Assembly: GCF_905475465.1 (NCBI RefSeq)
Contig: NC_062248.1
Span: forward strand, 2,666,001 to 2,730,000
Reading direction: 5' to 3'
Source: Pieris napi
Lineage: Eukaryota; Arthropoda; Insecta; Lepidoptera; Pieridae
Length of the DNA: 64,000 nt
Shown: piece by piece, positions 30,420-45,400 of the stretch
How the letters are laid out: each line of letters begins with the position of its first letter
Position numbering within the stretch: the stretch's first letter is position 1
Position numbers and translations under genes: made by a program
The notes under the pieces: model-generated
Databases searched by the model: none
What the model saw: the letters and a program-made list of their open reading frames with translations, nothing else
What the model was told of the DNA's origin: nothing

Positions 30420-33400
30420 GTTTGTATTATATTGATATTACTAGAAATTATTATTTGCTAGATTAATTTCCTCCAACTTTGATTTTCTTTTCTCTTCGGC
30501 CGTGGGATTAAGTGCACAGGCGCTAATTAAAGATTTAAGTTGGCGCCAGGTAGTTAGTACCGGTGACCCCAGAGCTGGTGCTTTACTCGCTCACCGACTA
30601 AGTATCGCTGTCACAGGGACCAACATTTTTAATTTACTTATTCTTTATTTTAATTATTTATTTATTCTAAATGACTATTTCTATGTAGATAAAGAATATT
30701 GTAAATCTTTATCTATACAAATATTATAAAGAGGAAAGGTTAGATTTTTTGTTTGTTTGAAATGAAAAGGCTCCGAAACTACTGGACCGATTTCAAAAAT
30801 TCTTTCACCGTTGGCAAGCTACACTATTCCCGAGTGACATAGGCTATGTTTCATTTTCAAAAAAATAAGGGATGCTTACTAAAACTTGAATAATCTAACC
30901 CAAGGTGTAAAAAAATAAACAAAAAACTTCTTTGCATTTCACAGCATGTCTCTATCTTTTATAGTTACGTCACAATAAGCGTCCTTATTAATTTGTTTTT
31001 ATTAAAATACCACCGCTAGAAATGGCTCTTTATTCGTACCTAGGTATTGATTCTTATCATAATAATTACCAACGTTTCACATAAGCTACAATTTAATGGC
31101 ATAACCACCAAAAAAGCATGGTGGATTGGTGTTCTCCTGCCTTTTCTCTTGAATAGTTTACTACTATGTAACAAAAATCTTAGCTACAGCAACGCTTGGC
31201 CGAGTCTACTAGTTTGTATAAATACATATCTTCATTTTTTGAATATTGACGTTCATAAGTGTAGTTACCATTTTGAATAAACAAATTTGCGAGATGACTA
31301 TGTATAAAATGGTTAATTTATACAAAAACTATGATGTAATCTGAACATCGCAAAGATTTGACAAAAAACAGGGTTTATTTATAAACAGCTTCGTGTTTAT
31401 AAAGCAAAGAGGCGTTTTTTGTTGCACAATTCATCGGAATCACTTTATCGTCAAATATGATGTAATGAGATGTTTATTAAAATGTGTATTTAGTTTTTGA
31501 GTGGAAATGCATTAGTATAAAAAGTAATGGATTTATTAAGTTGATATTTCTTTGAATATAGTTATGATAAAAATTGCATTTGTTCTTTTTAGTCGTCTGA
31601 TATATCAGCCGATTTTTTATAATATAAACTAGCTTATAAACCAACACTCTCGCTATTATAATAATATGTATTATAATTTTATTAAAGTAGTTACTTTTGG
31701 CTATTCCCATTATTACACGGCTGAACATTTCAATTATAAACGAACAACAAATATAATATACAATAGAAACAACATACGAAATCTTTCCTGTAAAAATGAG
31801 TATCGGATAGATTAGATATAAAATTTCGTTTAAACAAAAAAACTAAATCTGTTTTTTTTTACGAAAGTAGTCAGCGTACAGATGTTTCCACCTTTTTAGA
31901 GAAATACTGAATTTCCAAGGTTTCAATTTATTGGTCATCACTGATAAGCGGCCTATTGTGCAAGAATTGTTTACCTTATTATCGATAGTTTTGTTTAAGA
32001 TTCCGGGCCAGACACTGTTTTGTTAATAATTTAATGTGAGATGAATAAATTGCACTAATGTTAAGGACATATCAAATGTTAAATTAGCAGATAGATAATA
32101 TACTTCCGTGTTCGAATGCATGACCACAATATTGAGATACGATCGCGTACCACATAACACTTCTCCATCAAGAACGTAAATTGCTTGCGAAATTCAAACG
32201 AAACCTTTCTATTCTAGGACCTTCGAACAGGTTGCGGGGGATTTTTGCTGGAGTTTTTTGACTTCAACAGTGTCAAGGACACTTTGAAAATAGCCTTCAA
32301 GAAGGAACCGAATAAAAGAAGATTAAGAATCTGCCTAATTCTAATCGTTGTATGTCTAAGTTTTGGACCGTTATGGGGTAAGTTAATTTATTTCATATCT
32401 CAAAACCGGATTTTACAGGATTGTTTTTGGTAGAACTCTTTGATTTATTGAAATCCTTGGCGGATATAAACGCGATTCATTGACATTACGTATTTAGACG
32501 AAAAATTAAACCGAATTTTAATTGCACTAAAAAGTAATAAACAACAATATTTCTATTGATCGGTCTGTGTCATGAGTATGTATTGTTATTTCTTGGAAGT
32601 CTGGCATGTTTTTATCTATTCCATGATCAGCCTGATGCTAACAAATGGTCTACAACTCTTATATATGTCACCGTAAAATTGTAAACACCGTTAGATTGTA
32701 ATCTATCTCGCGAGATTGTACGTATTATAATTCGTCAAATTGTAAGCAGTTCGTTGAGGTTCACAATCTTTCAACAGTTCACAATCTCGCGAGATAGATT
32801 ACAATCTAACGGTGTTTACAATTTTACGGTGACATATACATAGTTTGACCATTGTAGTTTTTACATAGTCATTGAGTTTGACTTAAAAAATAGCTTAATG
32901 ATCTTGAACTTAACAGGAGGTTAATTTTTTTTAAAAAGTGTTATTAACTATTACCACACTATTAAGATGTATTGATAGTAACGATAGTTTTATTATTACA
33001 TACCTATAATATAGGGACTTACGTACTGTGTGTACTTACGTCTTAATGGCTACTAAGTCATCAAAATGAAATATTTAATGAAAAAAAAATAAGTAATATT
33101 GTATTGTATTGTACATCTATCTTTTTTTAATATCAGTTAATTGTGATTTTAACTAGCGTGAAATTATTTAATTATTTACATTATGAGGTATGCGTTTCGA
33201 GTACTTTACCGCCCTTAGACATCTGTAACGCTGCGATAGCGGGTGTGTTGCCGACCTTTTCAAGACATGGTACGTTCTTTTCTTGAAGGCCCCTAAGTCG
33301 TATCTTTTAAACAATGATCACTTGTAATGACGGCTGTATGTTGATACGTTTGTTTTGTGTACTTAAACTCTTAAAATGAAATTCTAGATTCTCAATATTT

Positions 33401-36400
33401 CATTTTAAGATCTACATCAATTCGTATGCAAATGTCCAATTTCTCTTGTTTTATTACCGAGTTATTCATAGTCAAAGTCTGAATATCATATGCAATAAAT
33501 ATGCAAATTCTTATTTGATTACTATTTATTGACCCTGGCATGGCAGTTTGACGATATCTACTCTTTTGTCTGGATATTGCCTGCATGTTATTCGAAGTGA
33601 ATTAAAATTGTTTTAACAGGTTTATTTATTTATAAGTAATAAGAAGACATCGTGCAACATTTTGTTAATGTTTTTACTGCCTTCATGAATTCCGTGGGTT
33701 CTTGGTACAACTTATCAAAATAATAATAATAATAATAATCTTTATTTTCTTCTCTCACATACATAAGGTTTTTATGATTAAACTAAGATTATAACATTAG
33801 GAAGTGTATATGAGAGACTGGTCTCTGTAACAGGAGACCTGAGTGACAGATAACCAGCCTCTCCACCACCGGACCGGAACACGTACAATCATGTCATTGT
33901 CAAAGGTTACAATAGAAGAAAATAAATATTAAGTGCTAAAGAAAACATTGCAAACGAAGTCTTAAAAATAAATTTGGTGTGTGTTTGTGTGTGTGTGTGT
34001 GTGTATATGTGTGTGTGTATGTGTGTGTGTCTCTCTCTCTCTAAGTGTGTGTATGCGTGCGTGGGCGTGTGAATATGTGTGGGGGAGTTGAAAATGATTA
34101 GTTGTAACACGCTCATCTAGTAGCACGCTGTTTACCTCTTCTTTGTTGACATCTTCGGGTGCCGCACTGCACGATTTGAATCGTCAAATGAGTGAAGCTC
34201 CATCCTCCATCACCTCTAGACAGTTTAATATGACATTTAAGCAGCGGTTAAATAGGCATCTCCTGGACAGGCGTGCCTTCTAGGCACTTCTTCTTCCACT
34301 TAACAGGTGGGATTGTGGCCACACGTCTGTCCAGTTCTGTATAAAACTTAAAAGCCGTAAATTGATCCTTTAAGCTAATGGCTACTATGGGTGTGGTGGA
34401 AGAAAGTTGTTCTTCCAACTTAGGGAGCGTTCAAGTATTACGTAACGAATTTTTTTTCCTTTTGTAAAACGTTATGATACGGGGCGGTGATTGATTGAAT
34501 TACGCGTTATCGTTAATATTATTTTCGACTTTCCAGTACTTTACACCACATAATGGTAACTTTTAGGTATAAAGAGTCACTAGGTGGTCACGAAACGTTT
34601 TATTATACTTGGGTACAGAAAAACGTTACGGAGCGTTACATGGGGGGGGGGGTCAATAATCTCCAAAAATTGCGTGACGTAATACTTGAATGCTCCCTTA
34701 AAGGGATCCTCTACCAGGCCGAACCGAAGGCCCAGTTGCTTTTTTTATCTCGCTGTTGACTTGAAGGACTGGCTGGAGGCTTAGCGAGCATAGTCCTGTC
34801 TAGATGACTGATGTGAGATGTTGTATACTTAGCAGAAACATTGTAATAGGATATGAGGTCATTGCACTGATTGTATTTTCAACCGACAATGAGACTTGAT
34901 TACATGGACATCGTGACTTAATCGTGAAGTAGAACAAATTGCCTTCAAAGAAAACAAATTTCCGAAAAAGCACTTACCCTTCTACCTACCCTTAACTACC
35001 CTTCTGATTATGTGACCGTCTACGGGCGGTATCCCTTAACATCACGTGAACCTCCTGCCCGTTTGCCCCCTGTTATATAAAAGGTGTTGTTTTTAATACT
35101 TGAATAAATTATTAAGCTTCTTTATACTTACTTGAATATTGATATGTTTAATGCAAATATTGTTATGACACTAATAATTTAGCTGTGAGTTGAAAGTGGG
35201 TACTTATGTTAAACACTTTTGCACGACGAAGTAGCGCTTACGAAACACTAACATTAAATAAGGAATCCAATATAAATGCAAAACGTGGTTTGTAACTTGT
35301 TTTGAAATAGATAGATAGTAAACATTTGTAGCCCTATGTCTGCAGTCTAGTTATATAGGTTGTGCGTTAGAAGCCTGGATGTTCAAAGATTACATACGCA
35401 AGTTTAATACGCGTTTTTAATCACACAAGGCAAAGTGGCTGGTAGAACCTGGCAGACGCATGTCTTGTTTTAAAAAAACGTTAGACAATGGTTTGGTCAA
35501 AGTACCAAGTCATTGTTTAGAAGCCGGCTTAATTTTGGAAATTAAACTAGCGATGATGGTCGCCAACCTTCGCAAGGAGATGGCATAATACGTGCAATTA
35601 ACTCAATGCTTTTATTTAGATTGAGTTTCAGTGTTATAATTGGCATTTATAATATAAGAGTACCGAGAGTTTTTTACGCCGGCTTTTTCTCTCGGCCTAC
35701 ACCCTCTGTTTTCTTTGCCGATGAGTAGTACCGTAACAATTTAATGACGTGGAATAAGTGATACCTGTAACTTATATTCCATAATAAACAAATTTTTTTT
35801 ATGAACAGAAGAGATTAACGAACAACAGGATATTTTTATTTTTCCCTTTTTCAAATTATCAACATTTTTCTCTAAAATTTAAATAGGTATATGTTATCTT
35901 CGATAAACAGCAAGTAAGTTCCATTTTGATTATCAATTCCTTATATTGGCATTAAGCAAAATGAATAATTGGTGTTAACAACTCCATTTTTTTTAACCCA
36001 AAATTTATTTTTTCCATTTTTCTTTTTCCAAATTATATTTTTCTGTAACATTTGAATTTATGTCATGTCAGAATTTTTTTGATAAAAGCATGCCAACGCT
36101 CGGGACATTGGTAACCACAGTATATAAATTTTAATGTGATAAGCACTTATAGGCAAACATGACATACACGAAGAGATAATACAAATATAGAACAAAACAA
36201 TTGAAATTACAAAAAATAAACGAAAATCGATTTTCAAGTGTGATAACAAATTCAACTATAGATATCCAGACCTAGCTCGTTTATCAAAAGTATTATAATA
36301 TTACTTAATAAAAAAAATAATAAATTAATAATACTTTATTAATATTCTTCGAATGTATGGAGTATTTCTGTCTCACTTCTCCACAATGTAACGGAAATCA

Positions 36401-39400
36401 CTCTACGCCTACGTTAGACTCGATCTAAAGGACGACGTTCGCAATTTTTCAATTACTGTTTCTAGTGGATACTTACGCTATAAATGGATCAATGTACTCA
36501 GGATATAGATGTGTATTTGGAATGAGCATGCACAGGACCCATGCCACGATTATACCTTTGCTGGTAACATTAGGATCTAGATTTTTTAATGGGTTTTCGC
36601 TGTTGCCCTTAAGGGCCTGCCCTGCGATTCTGTAACTCACTTTTCGAACTCACACAGCGGTTTTCGTATCGGCGGTCGCTCTGAAATCAGTCGTGAAGCA
36701 GTCATTTTATGATTTGGCATTATGAAAAGGTGGGAGCTTGTAGTTTATTGTTTATCAGAATGCCAAATCATAAAATGACTGCTTCACGACTGATTTCAGA
36801 GCGACCGCCGATGCGAAAACCGCTGTGTGAGTTCGAAAAGTGAGTTACAGAATCGCAGGGCTGTATGCTCAGCTGGGGCTGTTTTGGAAAGTGTAGCTCT
36901 TCTGCTGGAAATAGATTTTTCCCACGACTAGCACAAAGGCATCTCCTGCGAGATTTGGACCTCTGCTTGGGCAGAAGGAAGTAGGGGTTCACACCCTCTT
37001 TGGTTATAGTGTTTTTACTCTAGTCTGAAGAGAATGACATGCATGAGTAGTACCCGATCCCGACGTTACCGTAATATATCCCGACTGGATATATTACAAA
37101 TCAACGAAATCAATTTTAGGATTTGCAATGGTAATAAGTCCTAGATAATTTGCAGTTTTAGTACTTGTAAAATTACATAATTGCAATAGCCCTTGGCACA
37201 CATGTCAAGTCATATTGGGAAATAACTTGTACTTTCAAAACATTACTTTGAAATACTATGTTATAACAAAACTGTTAAATAATATTTTTTTATATGAATG
37301 TTTGATATTTGTCCTGAAAATAAAACAATAATAAGACATGAATGCTTCGAAGTATATTTGAATAAAGAACAAGGTTTTTAATAAGGAACATCAACACCTC
37401 CATATCTGGGATACCTCAATAGATTATCTGTATTTGCTAAACCACAAATTAAATCTACTAGAGATATTTGAATACAGAACACGAGGTAGGAAGTAAAGAT
37501 TTTTTAAAACTAAAACCACAGACAAAAGTCAGTATCTATATCAAAACGAAGACTTCGAAGCTGCATACGAAAGGTATATTTAAATATAGAACACGGAACA
37601 TAAACACTTCCATATCTGATATATCTTAATAGATTATCTTTATTTGCTACACCACAGACTAAATCTACTAGAGATAATTGAATATAGAACACGAGGTCGG
37701 AAATAAAGTTTTCATAAGTAAAACCACATACTAAACTGAGTATATCAAAGGAAGGCTTCGTTTTATGATACTAAAGGATAGATATTGTTTACATAACGAA
37801 ACTTGAGAATATTACGTTGCTCTAGTCTAAGCTAACCTTATCAACACGGTAGTTGATATGCGATATTACATGTAGCAATTCTTCGGGTACGAAAACTATA
37901 CTCTAACAGTGAAAATACATTTCTGTTCATCTGGGCTCATCATACTCAAAACTACGACGGAAATCGAACCCAGAGCTTTTGGTCTGTGTGTCACAGAAAC
38001 AGTTTGATTTTAAAGATTTCCGTTTTAAAGCAAAAATCTTCGTGGAAGTTAAGTTAAATATGTAATATTTTTACTTACAAGTTATTATTCCGTAATTGTG
38101 TATTTAAGTATCTTCGTAATGTTTTTCGGCTTCTGCAATAGTTCGTGCCCGCAATTTCGTCAGAGTCTGGCACTATAATAAAATTCGTCAAAACGCAACA
38201 GCGTTTTTACAATAGTTTTGCGTTAATTATATTTACATATTATTTAATACGTATAGTAAAGTATTGTTATCATTAATAGAGACTCATATTGGGCCCTTAT
38301 AAACGTACTTTATTAACCTTACATTATGATAGGTGATTCGTATCGCTTCGACGTTCGTCGTTCCACAACGGAGCGTTTTTTAAGGAAGTTATTGCCGCGC
38401 ATCACCACTATGTGGAACCTTACAAAACTAGGTGTTGTGGTCGCTGGCAGAATGACCAGCGCTGTGGAACAATCTGCTCCTCAGCATAATGCTGAGCCAG
38501 GGCCAGTAACAACCACAACACAAACGCATTACACACTTAAAACGTACCTTGATCTTTAAAGGATTTTTTTTATTGTTATTTTGTGTGTTTCTGTGTGTGT
38601 GCTTCGTTAGTAATAATTGTCATGTATCTCTCGCGAGCCCTCTAGCATTGAGAGTGTCCATGGGCTGCGGTATTACTTAACATTAGGTGAACCTCCTGCC
38701 CGTTTGCCCCCCGTTTTATAAAAAAAAGGTGGAGGGTAAAGGGAAATTATAGGTACGGACGGTAATTGCCGTGTATCTATCGTTCTTGATTAAACATTGT
38801 ATTCTTGTGAATTTATGACTAATCTTAGCACTTGTAACTTTGAGCGGGCTTTAGGAAACTCAACTAAAGTGTACCTACCTACCGTGTCTATGGTATGTAG
38901 GTATATATATATATATTATTTTCTATGGTAATAGAAAAACAATTAATTTTCGTGATGAAAATTACTACATAAGGGTAGGGTAGGCCAATATCCTCCTGGC
39001 ATTAATTCATTTAAGTAAATGTTAAGTTTAGTTTTATTTCAGACATTATATCGTTGTAGACTACTTATTTGTTGTTCTTTTTTAAATATCCTTTACTCAT
39101 TTATTTTATTACACATAATTAACCCAAATTGACATAATAACAATATAGATAATAACATTTCAGTACATTTCCTTTAGCAAGATAGCTTTCAAAAGAAAAA
39201 TATACCTCTCCTCTGAATATCAACTAACCTGTTTGAATTTTTTTTTCAGGCGAGATGAGTATTATGTATATATTCGCGAGGTACCGCTTCAATTGGGATG
39301 AAGTAAAGTACAGCATCTACTCTACATACAGTCTTGTCACACACTCTATTGGTAAGTTGTGATTTCATTTGTTTTCAGCTCAGGTTAATGTAATGCGAGT

Positions 39401-42400
39401 GGCTAGGTGTACACAAATTTGTATATTAATACTTGTATATACACTATACAGTGAAAGTAGAGCAGTGATGGCCTTGTGGCTTCAACGTGCGATTCTCATC
39501 CCTAAGGTCGTACTTTCGATCACCGGCTGAGCACCAATGGACTTTCTTTCGCACTTAACATTCGCTCGAACGATGAAGGAAAACATCGTGAACAAACGTG
39601 ACGGGGTGTGTCAAGTAAAGGCAGGATCACATGCTTGCCTATTAGATTGACAAATTATCATGAAACAGATACAGGAATCTGAGGATCTAAAATAGTTAAC
39701 CATTGTGAGGAGACCAGCATGTTTTAGACCCTAAAATTGACGACGTATTAGGCATCTTTTGTCTCAATTGTCAATTAAAGGTACATTAATCTGAGGCCCA
39801 TAAATTACCTACAAAAGACGAGTATTTATCATTATTACGACAGCATACAAAGTATGTTTACATAATATTCAATGGACACAATAATTTATAAAACAATACT
39901 TCATAATATTTTACAATGAAAAATGTAAATGTTTTCAATTCGCACGCCAATGTATCGATTTGATAGGAAAACATTGTGGGAATTTGTAAACATTGCTCAA
40001 TTTAACCCATAAAGAACAAACAAAATATTTATCTATTCTGTTAGGTATCTTTTTTATGTTGGGTTGTGAGAATTCACGTTGTGAGGCTAATTTTAAATAT
40101 GTTATTGTTATTTTAGCAACGAGGATATTGCTGTTAAAAGTTTGCTCATATAAGTAAATTCCTCGTTAAAATAAGTTAAGTTAAAGTCAAGGATAATATA
40201 GCAATTGGTTGTCTTTATGTTTAAGATTTAAGAAGAGGTTCTTATATTTAAAATTTATATTTAAAAAATATGAAAAATTCAGTTCTAAGCTGAAAACAAT
40301 CCAGTGTTAAATGATTAATTTTTATTATTTAAAATTATGACATATGCATCCTGGGTCGTAGGGGTGTTTTCAATAAAAGAGGATTTTATTTTCACTATGC
40401 CCTGCCGGTTTTGTTATTATGTTTTCTTTCATATGCACGACTTCTCGCTCTACGCTATACATATTTTTAAGTCAACGGGAATAAACATGTCGAAGTAGAC
40501 ATGGGGAGAAATTGGCTGTGACAAAAATCAATCTGGAACTGCTTAGGAAAAATATCTTTTGTATGGCAATCAAGTTTTACAATAATTTATCAAAAGAATT
40601 AAAAGATTTTCCGACTAGAGTTTTAAAAAATCGACTTTGCGTATTACTTAAAAAAAATGTATTATTCAATAAATGATTATTTGCGTGAGTCACTGTAGTT
40701 GATATCAATTTAATAACGTATGATATGATATGTACGATACAAATAATATAAGAATTGACCAATTCATATGACTAATAATGTAAACTTACGATTGTACCAC
40801 CTTACACAGTCATGTACCATATTCTTGCAATAAATTATTATTATTAATACGCCCTTGACTTGCGAACTGGTAGGGTGTGTAAATTAAGATTCAATTTAAG
40901 ATCTTTTCTGTTGACGTTCATAAGTGTACTTGGTTACCTATATGAATAATATATATGAGTTTGCTGACAGCAGATTTATATCCACAAATTTCACTTTCCA
41001 GGTACAATGTTCACAATAAGCGTGTTCAGTAAGAAGCTGAGAGCGGATGACTCTGTTCTGGGAATGATTTCGACAACCAGTAAGGTCGCCGGAGCATTGG
41101 TTATGGCCTTCGCGAGAAATGACTATGAAGTTTATGTGGGTCTGTATCAATTTATAGATAGATGAATTTGTGTAGTAATTAGCTTCATGATCTGACCAAA
41201 CATGTCAGGAAAAATTATCTCACTCAAGCGTGATACAGTGGGAGGTTATTATATGTTTGTACTTGTATACATTTTTAAATCAACATTTTGTGGCTCGTGG
41301 CTTATAAAAAAATACCTCAATCGGTAGGTTTATAATAAAATATCTAAATTGGTAGGTTTATTATAAGATACTTAAATTGGTAGGTTTATTATAAAATACT
41401 TAAATTGGTAGGTTTATTATAAAATACTTAAATTGGTAGGTTTATTATAAAATACTGTAATTGGTAGGTTTATTATAAAATACTTAAATTGGTAGGTTTA
41501 TTATAAAATACTTAAATTGGTAGGTTTATTATAAAATACCTAAATTGGTAGGTTTATTATAAAATACCTAAATTGGTAGGTTTATTGTAAAATACTTAAA
41601 TTGGTAGGTTTATAATAAAATACCGCAAGGGAAGCATTTCAAAATTACTTTCTACAATATTTTTTATACTTTGGGTTTTTTAGGATTTCTCTGGCATCCG
41701 TATTTGTGAGATATATTATCCCAGAAGAATTTAGAAAGCATTTATTAGTGTAAACAGAGTACGTATTTCCAAGTGATGTTAAACATTCCAAGTAGTGCCT
41801 TACTATCAGATAAATGGATCACGTCATACACTATGTTATATATTACATAACATACGAATTATGCATTGAATACAAACAATAGGTTTTTGTGCGCCTATAG
41901 CATTTGCACAATGCCCACAAGGTGACGCATTTATCACAATTGTATAGCGTTATACAAACATAGGCCAATTTATTAAATTGCTCTTTGTGATGATCATCCC
42001 CGACGTTTAATTTTTTTAATAATGAATAATAGGAACTGCGAACTATCACTTCTAATAATTTTAGAGTTTTAAATAAAACTTCTTTGACAACAATAGACAC
42101 GAATTTATTAATTTCTTTACATATATTATTTAAAGCACTGGTAAGCAGAGACAATATTTTGTCTATGCTTGTTTCAGTCTATGTTTACTAGCGGACGTGA
42201 CAGACTGACACAGTTTAGTTTTACAGTGTCTTAAACACAAAAAATATCAAACTGTAAATCTAAACCATTTCAAATCCACTTGAACATAAACACACACAAA
42301 ATTCATGAATATCGGTCCAGCTATTTAGGAGTTTCATTACAAACACATTTGTTATTTGCAGTTTCTTATAAATACCATTATTCGGAAGTGCTGTCTTTTT

Positions 42401-45400
42401 TTGCTTGTGACTGAATGTGCCCGGTGTTTTTATAATATATTCTTTAATACGAAAAATTTGATGAATATTTAAATGATACTTATGCTTTGAATTTATTTGC
42501 TCCAGTTCAAACAATTTGTATGACTCAAAGCGATTAGAAAGAGAGGCGGAAAGTTTCTTGCCAGTTCTTCTTGCCCGCTCTACGCCCTTGACTTGCGAAC
42601 TGGTAGTAAATGTAAATTTACAATTAATTTAACTTCTTTCTGACGTTCATAAGTGTACTTGTTTACCTATATGAATAAACTTATTTTGAGTTTGAATAGA
42701 TTTATAAAATATAAAACAGAATTGGACGGAATTGATAATTTTCAATGTTATATTTATGTATAGTTAATTTGAATTGAAAATTAAATTTAAACAAATAAAT
42801 TGTTAATTTCATTATTATATGAGCTACACGAAATGGAGATTACAGTACCAACAAAATTTTATATGAATAAAAATGGAAAATCACAAAGAAGAATTTATCA
42901 CATTCCCTTCATATTTTTATTATGGCCACAAAAACTTTTTCCCAATTAAGATAAACTCGAATCTCCAGACATTCGCAAGTTAGCTAGTTCATAATTAAAA
43001 TTATTTGTAAAGTTTTGACGATAAATTCTTATTATTTTGTTTGTTTCAGCACCTCTCGTCGAGATATTAAATGGCACAACCATGATAGCATTGAGATCCA
43101 TTGCCTCGAAGTTGGTTTCTCATCAGGAATTAGGTAATTAACTAAGATTTACTATGTTTACCCGCAGTTACTTGGGATTATTGAATTATAACTGGAACAT
43201 AATATGATTAGTAAAGTACTTATTTTAATTAGATATATATTGAGGAAGGAGAGGAGAGAAGAAGAGCAGTGTTAGCCTGTGCTTCAGTGTGCGACTCTCA
43301 CTCCTGAGGTCGTTTCGATCCCCGGCTGTGCACCAATGGTCTTGCTTTCTAGGAGGCTCAAACGATAAAGGAAAACATCGTGAGGAATCTAGATTACCTT
43401 AGACCTAAAAAGTCGACGGCGTGTGTCAGGCACAGGAGGCCGTACATCTACTTGCCTATTAGATTGACAAATGATTATAAAACATTTTGTGTTTGATTTT
43501 TTTAATGATAAGCTACTATGGAGAGAGTTTTTTCATTTTTTTAAAATAAAGATACAGGTGCTATAAACAATAAACATATAGTTGTTTAATAAATGTAAAT
43601 TACAGACTAAGACTTGTCAGTTTCCACAATAAACAGAACAAAACAATTTATTTTTCAGGCAAAGTGTTTTCGTTATTCGGCGTGGCAGAGACCATGATGC
43701 CACTGATCTTTTCACCACTGTACGCTAAAATCTATATTCTGACTCTACACGTTCTGCCTGGAGCCGTGTTCCTCGTCAGCGTATTGGCTACGTTACCAGC
43801 TTTGGGTATATTTATGTAAGTAAATAACTTAGTTGATAGGGGTTTTCAAAGTTTTTGAAGTAAAACTTCTATATATAAGGGTAATTTTTTAACGGATGCA
43901 ACGCAATAATAATAAATAATATTAGCGTCACAAAGATGTGCAGCGTTTTTGTCGAAGAAAAGGGAGAGAGCGATTGAGAGAGAGTGAGAAAGGGCGAAAT
44001 ACAGGCTATTGGTTGATGTATTCGTTTAGTAGTTACATATTAGAACTTTAGATGGCAATTCTGTCGCGAACTTTTTGTGCAGTAGTTTTTTATTTATGTT
44101 CACTATCATTAGCACGTATACAGTGTAAATATAGATATACAAATACATGGAGTGATCATATACTGGTACATGATCATCTATTGGAGTTTTTACCTAAGTA
44201 ATAATTAATTTACAAAGAAGTTTTATTTCTGACATGTGTATTTTGTACGCACGCACTTTTTTATTATGACCTCTATTACCCTGCCATCGGGAGAATCCGT
44301 GACCTGGAAGCTAAAAGGAAGTCCCTTTCCTTTCTTAAGATAGTTCTAGTGAGCTTGCCATCTTCCACCGAGGTCGGGCGGTGACGGGTACAGAAATGTC
44401 CTTATATAATTGGTTGGTACTGCAGGCTTATACAGTGCGATTGCAGATCATAGGGTCTCGGGCCAGCGAGCCCAAATTATAAAGTGCCATGTTTAGTATC
44501 CCAAACAATGTGGATAAGTATTATAAGCTGTGAAGTTAGATGTTTGCTGTTGTTCCGGAAGTTTAGTTCGGTTGGACGATTGTGTAACCTCCATCTAACT
44601 CATTCTAATTGACCAATCTGATTGCGACTAAAAGTGTTGTAAAGTAATGAGACATCGGCGTAAATGCCCGTCGTCTTAATGTAATTGTGAGATTGGCCGG
44701 ATCGATTAATATCTAATCAATGTAATGTACCTTACTTTACGGGTAAGTTCAGAGTGGGAATTGGTGCGATCGATTCCCGTAGGTAAAATCGTCCCTTCTA
44801 ATCTTAATATATAATTCTGTGGTCAGAATATGATAAATACAATTAAATTATTAAGAAATCTTGAAGGCACTATTAAAATATTAAACACTCGATATCTCTC
44901 TCTGATCTATGACCACATATATAAATTACGCGTCACGTTTTTTGTCCGCTATGGACTCCTAAACTACTTAACCGATTTAAATCAAATTTGCACACCGTGT
45001 GCAGTTTGATCTAACTTAAAAGATATAGCTTACATATATATAATTCTACTACGTGTGTATGTCACTGAACTCCTCTTAAACGGCTGCACCGATTTGAATG
45101 ATTTTTTGTATGCGTTTGGGTGGAGCCCTGAATGGTTTTAGATTCACAAATCAGCCCGACAGATGGCGCTGTAGATACTTTCATACTTTGTTAAATATCC
45201 TAATCGCTTGAAATATCATGCAGGACAACGTCTGTCGGGTCCGCTAGTATATGCTATTTATGACATGAATTGAATCTTATTCTGAGAGAGCACATCTGTA
45301 AGGTGTATGTTATCGCGTGATCAGATTGTAATTACATACATCCGAATGATAATAAGCGTGTGAAACCAAAATAAGACAATTATCTTGAAATGTTTTGTTA

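Noticed and set aside
30420..30461. Unspliced extension of gene B exon 1
   Set aside because: The matched exon 2 and identical phase in gene A favour splicing at 30420 despite the weaker GTTTGT donor.
41300..41623. CRISPR-like array of 28-bp repeats
   Set aside because: Units are directly adjacent without spacers and lie in a eukaryotic intron; it is a minisatellite.
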